A stretch of DNA of 64,000 nt. Origin: Toxonevra muliebris. Taxonomy: Eukaryota > Arthropoda > Insecta > Diptera > Pallopteridae. The position numbers were made by a program, and so were the translations under genes. Numbering within the stretch: the stretch's first letter is position 1; the number at the start of each line of letters is the position of its first letter. This document shows positions 11,880 to 23,249 of the stretch, piece after piece. The notes beneath the pieces were generated by a model that did not search any database, had not been told where the DNA came from, and saw only the letters and a list, made by a program, of their open reading frames with translations. Where the stretch lies: NCBI GenBank assembly GCA_963691655.1, contig OY829329.1, positions 8,818,708 through 8,882,707 of the forward strand, written 5' to 3'.

Positions 11880-12060
11880 AAAAAAATAAATTTATATCTT
11901 AGCGCAAGAACGATTCAAGTAATACGACTTGGAGTGAGAGTGAAAATGAAAAACTTTAAGTTAGAGTAAATATGATGTAACAATTTTTTCAGAGCAAAAA
12001 CGGCACAACGACTTAGATCGTTGTACGAATTATTTTATTTTCGTAGAAAATATTGCATAT
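11880..12060 (+). repeat. Dispersed repeat P, copy 1
   Basis: Matches 55530-55660 in order: AATAAATTTATA.CTTAGCG, TTCAAGTAATACGAC, TGGAGTGA, GAGCAAAAACGGCA. It also holds the short inverted repeat ACAACGA..TCGTTGT (about 12005-12024). Confidence -1.
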
Positions 12061-12229
12061 GAAATTTTGTAAAATGTATTTACATAAAAAAAATAAACAA
12101 ATAAACAAAATAAATTAGGCACTGCATTGGCTTTAAATAACACCGCAGTAAGAACATATACAGCCCAATTTTTTTCTCACAAGTGTAAAAACTCCAAATT
12201 GTACCTAAAATGCTTCGGTAGGGCCGACA

Positions 12230-12237
12230 CTACCGCA
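12230..12237 (+). repeat. 8 bp target-site duplication, left
   Basis: CTACCGCA directly abuts the hAT-type left end and is repeated exactly at 13301-13308. Confidence -1.
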
Positions 12238-13300
12238 CAGCGATGCCAACTTGCGGGGAATTTCACGATTTGCGGGGAATTTCCCGATTTGCGGGGAATT
12301 TTACTGGGTGCGGGGAATCGGGGAATGTGCTGTTTTTTGCGGGGAATTTGAAGTTGTTCAGCTTTTAGTTATAAAAGTCTATAGAATATTTTTTGTCAAA
12401 TTTTATGTAATGTAAAACGTTTAACTTACGCAATATTTCATATTTGGGTCTTAAAATCTTTGTTTTTTTTAAGTGGCCCCTGCGATTTATTTAGTTTTTA
12501 GAAAAGAGTGCTATTTGAAAGTATTATATTTCGAACGTATTTTGTAAAAATTTCAGAGAGAGACGTAGAGTGCTTTCGTAGATGTAGACGATTATTGCTT
12601 CGAGTGTTAATCAGGCCAAAACAGTAGCGAGGCGCTTCGACTTCCTTTTCGACCGTTCAGAAAGCTATGCCTTAGTCCAGCACCTCCTGATTAATAACTC
12701 TTAATCCTTGCTGACTAATCTGTAAGCTTACAAATTACGATCAGCCCTCATTAAAAAGATGAAATATATTTTATATGTTAAAAACCGATAGTCTAAACTT
12801 TGAACCCGTTTTTCTCACAACAAGGTTTTTGCTGCTTTTATTTGAGTCAAAAGAGAGCCCATGTCTTCTCCTTTGAGAACTATGATATCCAAAAGTGGGT
12901 TGAACGCCTAGTAACTCGAAACACCCCATCCCATTTAATCCAATAGAATTAAACTTTGTGCAAGCTTGAGCCGGATCGATTTTGAGAGTGGGTTTCCTTG
13001 AAGTGAAATCTCCCATGTGCCAAAAGAATTTCAGAGTCAGAAAGTACATTTCTATTAATCTACCAGTCTCGTAAAAATTGGTTGAGCTTTGGACCGCGGA
13101 AATTCAGAGAAATTCAGCCTTAATATAACACTCATTGATGTCAATTTTAGGTAATTTTTCCTTTCTGTTAAATGTTTACATGGAAAGTTCATATCGCGCT
13201 GTTATAATATGAAATTGTATCGATGCGGGGAATTGGATCGAAAATCAGGGAATTTCTCGAGGGCTATCGGGGAGAAAGAAAAAATGAGTTGGCATCCCTA
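12238..13300. mobile_element. Non-autonomous hAT-type DNA transposon (1,063 bp)
   Basis: The left end starts CAGCGATGCCAACTTG; the reverse complement of the right end starts TAGGGATGCCAACTCA. The element is flanked by a perfect 8 bp direct repeat CTACCGCA at 12230-12237 and 13301-13308, the target-site length of hAT transposons. Just inside the left end are five copies of GCGGGGAAT (12253, 12272, 12291, 12310, 12339), and one lies near the right end (13225), the usual arrangement of subterminal transposase sites. No transposase is recognisable: the longest frame is a 92-codon minus ORF (12771-13049) without known motifs. It inserted into dispersed repeat H. Confidence -1.
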
Positions 13301-13475
13301 CTACCGCATCTAACATGTCGCTCTCATTTATATTCTGTACTCTACTCTCAAATTAAAAATCATATTGTGTGCATAGCATGTATGTGTGTTTCGTGAAAAG
13401 TATGTGTGTGTGTGTTTGTTTCGTGATCTCAATTTATATACAAATCATTACTCTCAGCGCTCTCATATTTGCTCT
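13301..13475 (+). repeat. Dispersed repeat H, copy 1 (right part)
   Basis: CTCTCATTTATATTCTGTAC, AAAAATCATATTGTGTG, TATGTGTGTTTC and CTCTCAGCGCTCTCAT match the reverse complement of 23085-23245. The 23 kb copy crosses the hAT insertion point without interruption (reverse strand GTAGCCGCATCCAAAATGTC), so it shows the empty site. Confidence -1.
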
Positions 13476-13479
13476 TCTC

Positions 13480-15120
13480 TCACATATAAAAATTTATTAA
13501 AAATCTCTAACAAGGGGTGGGGAGGGAATTGATTTAAAAATAAAAAATGTTTATCTTTTTATCAGGAACAACTTTGCCTCCGATATAAAATTTCTAGCTC
13601 TTGAAATTTATGTACTTACTTGCCCGTTAATTATAGTGATATGACTTCTCTGACCTAGAAATGCGGGTAGAAAAAAATCATGAAATACTGGACTATAACT
13701 TTTTTTTTAGCAAAAATGTTCAGTCCAATATCCTTTTTAAGTTTAATACCATGGCTATTCAATTTGCAAGGAAAAAAACTTTTATTTGTTGCACAATGTT
13801 ATTAAAATAAAATATGAATAAATTTGAGTTTGAATAACTTTTAATTATAAGCCAATTATATGCGCTTTCCAACAAAATAATTTTTCTACTCAATATCAAG
13901 CAGCAAGAGCAATGGAAAAGTAAAAGGAAAATAATTTTAATGCAATAAATTTTCTTCTCCATATATGAATATTTCAATTTTGCTGATGGAACGGAAGAAG
14001 GTGCACGTAGTCGTATCACAAGCATACACACATCCATTTGTAAATTTGTATGTGTTCTTACTTACATACATATGCAGGATACGTTTTCCTGTGCATTTCC
14101 GTTCACTTCCGATGCAAATAAATTCAATTTTGATAGTAACCAAGGGAATAACTATATAGTAAAAGACTACATAAATCAATTATAACTTTATAGTACAAGG
14201 GAATAAATATAATTAAAAAAATATGAAAATTAAATAAGCCTATTAATTAAAGAAAACACTAAGTAAATAAATAAATAAATAAAATTCTGCTGCTTTTAAG
14301 TATCATAAATAATTTCTCAAGTTTTAAACTGTGTGAAAAAAAATTTGAAAACAATAAAAGTTGTTTTTTTTTTTGTTTATAAGAATCTTAAAGTATATTT
14401 AAATCTTTTGCACAAAGTGCATCCTCGCCATCATCATCACCAATGACAGCAACAGTAGAATAAATCCGGCAGTACAACACCAAAATATCCTTGAAACAAA
14501 CTTTATGCAAAAATAAAATTATTTAGGAAAATGAGCTTAAATCTCAGCTGAAACAACCAAAAATAGTTAAGTAAAACATTTTCATACAATTAAAAATTCC
14601 AAGTGGCGTGAAAATATATTTCGTCGATGCTCTCTTTTCTCTTTACTTTTCTGTGGTTTTCGATATGCTTCGTAGATTTTTGATAGCGAATGTTGTAAAT
14701 GCATTTAATTTCCTTATCCATTTTGCGGTTATTATTCGGTTGGTTGGTGAGTAATACACATTGCAGTTGCATTAAAAGTTCTGCAATAAAAGTTTTGCAA
14801 AAAAAAAAAAAAAAAAAAAAATTGTTGGGTTTGAAGAGAGGGAAATCCTTTGGGGAAAGCAGCAACTGGACATAATACAGTTTAAGTTTAAAATTTATAT
14901 AAAATATTTGCATAGCAAATAACAAAAATAAATATGAAAAAAGTTTGTGTGAAACTTTTAATGACATAATCAAATCGAAATGGGAAAAAGGAATAAGTTG
15001 CGTAAAAAGTTGTTCAAGCATAATTTTTATATGTAGGTATATAAAAATTATAGATTTGAAGATGTAAAGTTGGTTTAATTAGGAAGTATAAAAAGTATTT
15101 GAAATATCTAAAAAAAAAAC
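13480..15120. other. AT-rich non-coding stretch
   Basis: No gene supported. It contains a (TAAA)n run near 14262-14283 and a poly(A) run of about 24 at 14797-14821. The 143-codon minus frame at 14590-15021 is interrupted in character by the poly-Phe run this poly(A) encodes, and I treat it as spurious. Confidence -1.
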
Positions 15121-15445
15121 TCTGTGTGTTGCATTACACACGGCGGAAATTATTTGCCCTATTCACTCGTTAGAGTAAAGTTTTACCCAAGAGCGTGAAC
15201 GCATCTAAAACTGAGATAGTGAACTGTGAAGTAAATGTCAATCAGACATTTTTTATTTATAGTTTCAATTGTTTATATTCTCTCTCGTTGATAGCTTTTT
15301 TCATTTTCTCTCCTTTCAATGCTCCCAACTAAATGCGCCAGCAGCAAAACTTTTGTTTTTTATTTTGTGTTGTCGTACAAATCAAAAAGTAGGCAACACT
15401 GATTTTCTCTCTTACTCAGAGGAACAAATATTTTTTAATTACCTA
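15121..15445 (+). repeat. Dispersed repeat A, copy 1, with conserved hairpin
   Basis: It starts with the hairpin CTGTGTGTTGCATTACACACG followed by GCGGAAAT, then CACTCGTTAGAGTAAAG, CATCTAAAACTGAGA, AACTTTTGTTTTTTATT, AAGTAGGCAACACTGATTTT. The order is shared with 32868-33130 and 46660-46905. The CAGTGTTGCC..GGCAACACTG type ends inside the family resemble hAT termini. Confidence -1.
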
Positions 15446-15449
15446 ATAA

Positions 15450-15850
15450 TTTGAATGACGTAGTAGAGCGAAAGAGAGAGAACTTTGATCTTGTGAGAGA
15501 TGGGAGGGAGAGTGACAATATAGAAAATTGATACCCACGTGTTCATAATACATAATACAGATACATTTCCAATACACCATATCTGTTCTTTGTTCCCCAT
15601 CCACAATACTATTTAACCTAAAACAAAAAGAAAAAGGGGTTAAGACAAAGTATCGTTGTGTACTTGTAAGCGCAGCTATTGCAATTATATTTAAATGAAA
15701 AAGCATTGAAACGAGCAAGGAAGTCAAGAGAACAAAAAAGTCTAAGAGCAAGTTGGTTTTCTTTGATATTGCTCTCCCGATTGTGTTTTTGCACGAAGAA
15801 GGAGAGACGGAAGCGACTGTACCTGTTCCTTACGTCTTTCCCCTCTTGCC
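15450..15850 (+). repeat. GA-rich dispersed repeat B, copy (plus)
   Basis: Begins TTGAATGACGTAGTAGAGCG, then AACTTTGATCTTGTGAGAGA, CACGTGTTCATAATACATAA, later AAGTCAAGAGAACAAAAAAG and TTGCTCTCCCGATTGTG. This copy is intact where the 52.5 kb and 62.5 kb copies carry MITEs, so it serves as an empty-site reference. Confidence -1.
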
Positions 15851-15899
15851 CGCAAACTCGACTCTCTTTTGAGAAAAACTTCCTAATGGAAAAGGAGAC

Positions 15900-15980
15900 T
15901 AACAACTTTTTCACTTTTTCCTATGTGAAATTTCCACCATGTTGGCAAATTTTATTGAATTTCACATAGTGTAAACCAGG
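15900..15980. mobile_element. Degenerate copy of Harbinger-type MITE D
   Basis: CTATGTGAAATTT, CATGTTGGCAAATTTTATTG and CACATAGTGTAAACCAGG match the core and right end of the element at 62528-62647. The left end is decayed. Confidence -1.
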
Positions 15981-16099
15981 TAATACAGTGATATAATGTT
16001 GGGATTATCTAGTCTCCATTTGAGAGACCAGGTCCAATAGGCCCTGACTACACTTGCCTTTTTAAACTGGTATTTGGACGCATTTCAAAGATGTATAAC

Positions 16100-17200
16100 A
16101 AATTAAAACTGTCTTAGAAATCTGAACTTTTGGATTTACGTATTTGATGTAAAACTGTTTCATTCATCTACAAAAAGGATGCACGACATGAGCGTGTATG
16201 CAGCTTTGTTTTAGCACACAATAAGCTATGATAGGTCTTATTAATGTAATACAGAAATCTTCTCTGTGTTGTTTATCACGCATAATTTTGCTACTTTGAT
16301 CTGATAATTGGCATCAAAATCCCTTTTATTTTCATGTCTGCTTTCACTGTTTCTTATTAGATACTTGTTTGAATTTATGATGCCTTTTAACACTTTCATG
16401 ATTTTTCCAAATTGAGTTAAACTTTATCTCTATATGCGTTATCATTTTTTTTTATTTAACACAAACAAAAAAAAAAAGAGAAAAGAAACAGAAAATAAAA
16501 TAAATACACAGTTTTTTGCACACCCAGCAATGCAATCATTCAATTTGAATAGCTTCAACGTGACCCTCAAGGACTTTAGTGTGTCAAATTTAACTTTTAA
16601 ATTGCATCTCGACAGTCGAGTGTGCATTTTTACATTTAAAACAATTTTTATTGACTTTCATTTAATGCATGTATACTTACAATCACATGTACTCACCAAC
16701 ATATACACACATGTGCAAATAAAAAAAAATATGTATGTAAATTTATATGTAGGCAAAGGAATGCATCTCTGCATTCTGTTCCATTTGCCTAGATTCTCCT
16801 GCATGTATGTGTGTTTGTGAGAAATGCTTTTGCAATGACATTTTAAGTTTAGGTTGCTGACAGTTTGTGTTTTTTTTTTTGCTGTCTTCGAATAATAAAA
16901 GGAACAACAATGAGACAATACCAATGACACTAACAAAAATCACAGCAGCTTACTCATGTGTGATTGTAAGGTTAAGTATTTGTATATGAGAGCAAGAAGA
17001 AAAAGAAGGTCAGTGTGTAGAAAAAAGTTAGCAATATTTATGTGTTGTGCTGCACTAAGTTAACAAAGGAGTTGCGAAGCCATTTAAATTGAAAAACTTT
17101 TAATGTTACTTGATTATTTCAGGGATACTATTTAAACACTGCATATAAATTAAGTTCATTTTTCCCAATGAAGAAATGGTTAATAGTTATTTATTCATTC
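16100..17200. other. Intergenic, simple-sequence rich
   Basis: AT-rich with CATACA/TGTATG microsatellite pieces around 16690-16820. No gene or element boundary is supported. Confidence -1.
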
Positions 17201-17204
17201 CAGA

Positions 17205-17640
17205 TCAATTCCTTTATGTTACATATATTCTTTGTCATCATTGAGGGTACACTCAGTTCCTTGGGTGAAATCGTTTTTTCTCTTGATGCTCGCTAACCTT
17301 TTGTGAAGCATAGAGCGACGGTTAACTCCATACATTTCCTTTTATTTTCCCCTAGGGGCTTTAGCTGGAATCATAATTTACCCTACGATGCTGTTTCTGC
17401 CAATATTTTTAACTTAAAGGTTTGCTGCGGGTCTTCCAACTCTACGTGGCTCCATTCGAATGCCTCTCTTACAATACTGCAGTCTGTTTTTTCCTTAATG
17501 TATGGCCTATCTACTGTCATTTTCACTTTTGGACCTTGTCTCTAAATAATGTTTGACTCGTTTTTCATCACAGCTCATGATTCGAAATAATGGTTGATTT
17601 TCAGTATGCATCGTAGGCAGCAATTCATGTATATCTGTTA
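17205..17640. other. Unassigned higher-complexity island, possible decayed element
   Basis: GC-richer than its surroundings, without simple repeats. On the minus strand one frame reads REAFEWSHVELEDPQQTFKL and another MEPRRVGRPAANL, suggesting a frameshifted protein fossil; on the + strand 80 codons are open at 17303-17545. I cannot name a family. A decayed transposon ORF is a guess. Confidence -1.
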
Positions 17641-17689
17641 CTTTTGGTTGATGGTGGTAGTGACTATTATCCCAGTTGCACAAATAAGT

Positions 17690-18140
17690 AGTGAGTAGTT
17701 CTCAAAAGAGAAAAGATCCAAAAAGAGCAATAAAAGAGACTTCGATAAATTCGTTCTCTTTTCAAACCTATGAAACAGCAATAACAAATATAATCGCCCA
17801 ATGAATAACAACAAAATAAGACTTTTACAAAAAAAACACAAGTAAAAATAACAGTAAACTTCTCTTAATGCCGACAGCTCGATAAATTGAACTTTTTTCC
17901 GATTTGTTAATTTAGTTGTTGTGTTCGCGAGTCGGAGTATGCATGCATATTTATATTTAGTAAAAAAAAACTCAATAATAACAAAGCAAAGATAGGAGAG
18001 AAATGGAAGAGCAAATGAATTCCACTCGGTTGCTCATTTTAAAAATTGAGAGAGAGGCTAAAGCGAGTACATGCAATAAAAAAAAGTAAAAATGGAAGAA
18101 GTAAAAACGAAGAGTGTTCTCTTCTCAATACCGAGTTTTT
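17690..18140 (-). repeat. Dispersed repeat M, minus copy
   Basis: The left end CCCAGTTGCACAAATAAGTA equals the reverse complement of the right end of the 56.9 kb copy (CCCAGTTGCATAAATAGTGA). It continues with the reverse complement of AAGAGAACGAATTT, TTATTGCTCTTTTTGGA and AGCAAATGAATTCC. Confidence -1.
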
Positions 18141-18199
18141 CTAAACTTTGTTTCAATCCGAAGGTACTACGGACTTTGCTGATTTTCTAATCAGTCCCT

Positions 18200-19690
18200 C
18201 CATTGTAAATGAATGTCAAAAGTTTTTGGCATCTGTATCAATCATATCAATGAAATGTGCAAGTATGTGCGCCTAAAACTATGCTGTCTGCATATTAAGT
18301 AAATAAAATTTTTTATATATATCTACATACATAATCAACATGGAATAGCTTAGTTATTTATCAACACAAAACCCGCAAAAAAAAAGAAGAAAAAAAAAAT
18401 TGGATGTTTTCATGGCTTTGCGCACTCATTTAGATTAAAAGCATCAATTTAAAATGTAGATAGACCTGAAAATGACACAAATTTAATATTTTACAAAAGA
18501 GCAGCAGCACATGAGCACAATAAAGAATGAAAGAAACTGTTGCCTATATACCACCAAACAGCACACCACATTCACACATACTCACTCAACCATATATACA
18601 TAAATATATAGTATATAGAGCTATATTACTTATATAGGAATATAAAGAAGAAAATAAGTCACATGCCTTCTTGCGAATGTGACAAACGAGATTTATGACT
18701 TGAAAAGGACATCGCTCGTTTGTTTTCTTTAGATCCAGCTTTAGATTGCTCTGTGAGTGTTGTCCTTTCTTGCCACATGCTCATATATTCGCTTGTTTGT
18801 TTTTTTTGCCTGCCATATTCCATTTAGTTTGCATATAATTTGTGTCTATCCTTTGGTTTCGTTTCTGTTTTTATTACTTACTTCTTTATTTGTTGGGAGT
18901 ACCATTCCTTTCTTCTGTTTCTGCTGTTTTTATTTGTTTATTGTGTCAACTTTAAAATATTTATTATGTAAAGTATGTCTTTAGTATACTTATGTTTTTT
19001 TTTTTTCAAAATGAAAAGCAAAGCATAACATAAAATAAGCTTTGAATATTTCAGTGATAAATGCGCATCAATTTCATTGGCGTGTGCTTTAAATCCATTG
19101 AGGATTTTTTTGTATTTTTTTGTTTTTGTATTGTGTTTTATGTTTTCTTTGATTAGATTTGTATGAGGAAATGAGTGAGTGAATGAGCTTTGCAGAAAAT
19201 TGATCTACTGATGTATCATGTGTATGTATGATTGAATCTTTGTGTAAACAGTAATGTTATAAATAACTGAAAATGATCCTAAATTCATAAGATTGTCTTG
19301 ATGGCCAAGTTTATGTATGGAGTTTGCTTTGTTAACTTTTGACTTGATTTTCTCTTAATTTAGATACATATATACTATATTAGATATTTTTATTTCATAG
19401 TTTCTGATAACTACTATATAGATGGTTAAGCTCAAAAATGTATTAAGTGCTTTTTTGAGTAAAAATGAATTAACTGCATTTTATTATTTTAGTATCATTA
19501 GTAAAAACGTGTTTTCTTGGGCTTCATTCGTAATAAACTGTTGAAGTTTTGTATATAAATTCATACACAAATTTTCAAGTTCTGCTTCATAATATGTTAA
19601 ATGGGCCACAACAGATTTTGTTGATATTTCTGATATACTTGGCCAAAATAATCAATTACATAATTAACTAGAAATGATAGCAGATGGTTG
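18200..19690. other. AT-rich non-coding stretch
   Basis: T-rich and A-rich tracts and CATATA/TATATA microsatellites near 18590-18640. No gene supported. Confidence -1.
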
Positions 19691-19699
19691 AGCAAGGCT

Positions 19700-19862
19700 A
19701 AATCATTTTTTTTCGATTCTGACCAATAATTTATAGCACAGTAGCGCAAAGTGTAACCCGCGTGCACAAAAGCATAAAAAATTTCACACATATAGGCCTC
19801 ATTTCCATAGAACAAAAGAGATCAGCCGATTATTGTGTATGTATAGGTGGCCATCATTGATT
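19700..19862 (-). repeat. Dispersed repeat E, minus copy
   Basis: Its reverse complement (CAATGATGGCCACCTATACA, then TTCTATGGAAATGAG and TGTGTGAAATTT) matches the copies at 22686-22800 and 44903-45060 in order. Confidence -1.
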
Positions 19863-20640
19863 TATGCTCATGCTTATATCTATGTTAAAGGTGAAGAGAG
19901 GGAGAGAGAGAAATCCAGAGAGTTTTTCTTTGAATGAGGTGAATACAAATCCACAAAAGCAGAAAACAAAAACTAACAACAACGAATCGTCCCTTTTCGT
20001 TTTAGTCTGCTCATTTAAACGAACGATACACTAGTCGCTATGTCATACTCAATGGAGAGAGAGAGAGAGAGAAAAGAGAGAGAGGATTTCCTTAATATGA
20101 ATTTTTTTGACATAGTGAAAACCAAGCAAAACACCTGGAAAAAGAATACACTTTTAATTTGTATTAGTTTTGTTCATGAGCGAAAATTATATACAAAGCA
20201 AATATTAGTGCTCATGAAACAAAACGAAACTAAAACAAAACAAGCAAAAAACAAACAATTCGTTTAGTGATTGTTATAAAAATACATCCAATAATTAGCT
20301 CAGTTCATTTAGTCTCTCTTCATACACCGCAATTCGGGACCAGAGATTTGAAATGATGAAATGAAATAGCACAATGCACAAATACAAACAAACAAACGGC
20401 GTTCATGTATACAAAAATGAGATTTCAATCTGATCGAGCTCTATTGCTAGTGAATGCTCAATACTTCGTTTAATGTATTCTGTTGTGGTTTTGATTCGTA
20501 TCATGCAAGCAAGAGAGGAATATACAATTAATATAGTTTGTGCTCTCTCTAGCACTGAAAGGTTTTGTGTATCGTTCGATGAAAAATTTTCACTCATTGA
20601 GAGAATGATTCGTGTAGTGTTCGGTTTATTTTTGGCTCAA

Positions 20641-20663
20641 CCCCCCCACCCCCCCTACCCCCC
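20641..20663 (+). repeat. Three C-runs: G-quadruplex-capable on the minus strand
   Basis: Runs of 7, 7 and 6 cytosines separated by single A and TA. Three G6-7 tracts on the opposite strand can supply four GGG stacks. It marks the left edge of repeat M copy 20661. Confidence -1.
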
Positions 20664-21405
20664 AGTAGAGCTTAGGATGATAGTAGTAGTAATCATCGAG
20701 CGCTCTAAAGCGATCAATGGACTTACTCTCTATTACTCCAGAGCTCTTGCATTTTGTAGTCATTTTTAACATTGCATGTTTTAGGGCATGGAGTACTCGT
20801 TTTAGTCTCCAAAGAGAGTTATAAAGGAGAGCACGTACAGCTCTCTCTCTCTCTCTCTCTCTCTCTAGATGAGCAATTGACTGGGATTCATTTGCTTTTC
20901 AATTTGTCTCCCCTCTTTGCTTCGTTATTATTGAAGAGAGCGAATTTATTGCTTCGAGTAAAAAAAATTTGGCGTTGATACTGCAATGCTGCTTAAGCCA
21001 AATTCGATTTTAATATTGATTTGCATTATTTTTCGATGTAACTCTATGCCAATATGACATATTTATATTCAAATGAAATTCAAGTCATGTTGTATTGCAG
21101 TATCAGCTACGTTATCCATTATATAAGTATATTCATATTTTTTTTTTTCATTTTTTATCACGCGATTAAATTTAACAAATCGGAAAAATTCTAAACTTTT
21201 CGATTTGTCGGCATCAAGAAAAATTTACTCTTTTTTTATTCGTGGCGTTGTTTTTCTAGAAGCCCAAACCATCTGTTTTGTTGTATTGTTTCTTAGGTTT
21301 AAAAAAAGAACGAATTTACCGAAATCTCTCTTATTGCTCTTTTTGGAGTAATAAAACCATTGCTCTATGGAGGAGCACTCACTATTTGTGCATCTAACAT
21401 AAGTG
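20661..21405 (+). repeat. Dispersed repeat M, plus copy
   Basis: AGAGCTTAGGATGAT, CCAGAGCTCTTGCATTTTGT, TTTTTAACATTGCATGTTTT, GGAGTACTCGT, TTCATTTGCTTTTC and TTATTGCTCTTTTTGGAGTA occur in the same order at 56885-57450. A (CT)n run lies at about 20840-20867. Confidence -1.
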
Positions 21406-21439
21406 AGCATAAGTTTTTAACTAATTCCTATTATAATAC

Positions 21440-21537
21440 AGGTGCTATGCCAGGATTCGTTAATTTGTTTTGGGATTTAAACACTCAAGGGGGGAAGCTA
21501 AACCCCAAATCGAAAGTCGTAAATCCACCACTGAATG
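21440..21537. mobile_element. Fragment of hAT-type MITE L
   Basis: The right end on the reverse strand, CAGTGGTGGATTTACGACTT followed by a G-run, matches CAGTAGTGGATCAAA plus G-run of the full copy at 55037-55198. A matching left end is not obvious. Confidence -1.
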
Positions 21538-21539
21538 CA

Positions 21540-22685
21540 TATGTTTGTATGTGTGTATGTTTGTATGTATTCTCATGTGAATACACAAATATTTGTTTAG
21601 TTCCTCGAATATTTGCACATTAAGATAACATTTTCGAAAATGAAAATGATTGATGTATGTATGAGTGATTGATGTCATAGTCATATATGTATGTATGGGT
21701 GCATTTAGTAGTAGTATTAGTAGTTTAGAAGCGAGTAAGCAACTATAACAATAAAATTTTTTTAAGGTAGTATGAGTTAAATGGAATATTGTGTTGGTAT
21801 CGTTCATTGTCATTTGCTGGAAAACAACAAGATACGATATTATAAATTAAAAGCGCCTGAAGCGAAAGAAAGAGAATTGTGTACAGGAAGTGAAAGACAA
21901 AAACAACAAAAAAAAAAAAATAAAAATGAATGAATGAAATTAATAGTTTGCGTGCATACATACCTACGAGCATATGAATAAATGAATGTTTGTTCGTATA
22001 GAGAAAAATATTTGTTTGTTTTTCTTTTTCATTGATTAAGAAATTATTGAATGGTGAAAAAGGTCAAGCATTTTTTTGACATTTTTACATTTAGATACCT
22101 ATAGTTATATTTAGAATGACAAATGTTTGAAAGGGGGAAACATGGGATGCTGATGATGTAAACATTAAAAACTTTGGCATAAACTTTTGTAAATTGTTTT
22201 TTTTTTTTTGTGTTTTTATCTAAATATAAACATCCTGTTGGGTTTTTATTATTATAAATGGGTTTGATGATTTAAAGCGCTTTTGTGCTATGAATAATTA
22301 CGTCTGGATAATTGGTGGAGTGCTGACACAGAAAATAAAAAAAAAAAAACTGTTCAAAATGTTGGTAGTATTTCTGGTAAATGAAGAAAATGGGGATACG
22401 GACCAAAAAAACCAATAACAATAATAGCCGAGTTAATCTCTCTTTGAATCGTCTACTGGCCAAATCGAGAATTTTGCCGCTGGATTCAGAGATAAAGAGT
22501 GTGAGAGAGAGAGAGAGAGAGAGAGCTGTTTGTGCTCGTAACAGTCGAGCAACCGTGTATTCTTTCATTACTCTTTTTGGAGATTAAAGCCAGTAATCCA
22601 TGCCCCAAGGCGCAATTTAAAAAAATTTTACTACTTGCAAGAGATCTGGAGCAATAGGGAGTAATTCATTGATTGTTTTAGAGCA
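21540..22685. other. Microsatellite-rich non-coding stretch
   Basis: (TATG)n pieces near 21540-21700, AT-rich sequence, and a (GA)n run at 22505-22527 that overlaps a match to repeat M (TTACTCTTTTTGGAG). No gene supported. Confidence -1.
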
Positions 22686-22800
22686 GCAGTGGCCGCCTAT
22701 ACATACATAATTATCGATTGAACACACTTTCTATGGAAATGAGCTCTGTACGTGTGAAATTTGACTGCGTGCAAGGCTTTAGAGCGATCGATGATTACTC
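22686..22800 (+). repeat. Dispersed repeat E, plus copy
   Basis: GGCCGCCTATACATACATAA, TTCTATGGAAATGAGCTCTG, TACGTGTGAAATTTGACTGC, GTGCAAGGC. Same order as at 44903-45060. Confidence -1.
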
Positions 22801-22912
22801 CAATGTTGATTCTATTTTCAATTGGGTAGCAATCAACTGGAACTACTGGAACTACTCTTGCAAGAGAGAAAAACACATTATAGGATCTGTTATGATGATT
22901 CGTCGTATGTAA

Positions 22913-23059
22913 AGGTGGATTTACAGGTCGAGTACCGCATTCTCTTTTCGTTTTCTATACATACATGAAGTTTTTCGTTCTCTTAAATTGAGAGAGTAAA
23001 AACTTCATATAAAAAAAAAAATGAAAAGAGAGTGCAGTACTCGGTCAATGAATTCGCCT
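22913..23059. mobile_element. Harbinger-type MITE F, copy 1 (147 bp)
   Basis: Left AGGTGGATTTACAGGTCGAG continues TACCGCATTCTCTTTTC; the reverse complement of the right end is AGGCGAATTCATTGACCGAG then TACTGCACTCTCTTTTC. TIRs are about 40 bp. The centre is the palindrome ATGAAGTTTTTCGTTCTCTT / AGAGAGTAAAAACTTCAT. Flanks are TAA and TAT, one mismatch from a TWA duplication. No coding capacity. Confidence -1.
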
Positions 23060-23084
23060 TATGAGTGAGAGAAACTGAACTTAA

Positions 23085-23245
23085 CTGTCAAACTATGAGA
23101 TGAGAGCGCTGAGAGTAGTAGTTTTTGTATGAATTGAAATCATGAAACACACACATACAAGTATACACACAATATGATTTTTTATTTGTGAGTAGAGTAC
23201 AGAATAAATATGAGAGTGACATTTTGGATGCGGCTACCTTTATTA
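23085..23245 (-). repeat. Dispersed repeat H, copy 2 (uninterrupted)
   Basis: Reverse complement of 13301-13475. It runs on through GGATGCGGCTACC, the site where the hAT-type element sits in copy 1. Confidence -1.
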
Positions 23246-23249
23246 TTCA

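Noticed and set aside
14590..15021. 143-codon minus frame
   Set aside because: Runs through a poly(A) tract that encodes poly-Phe; composition is not protein-like.
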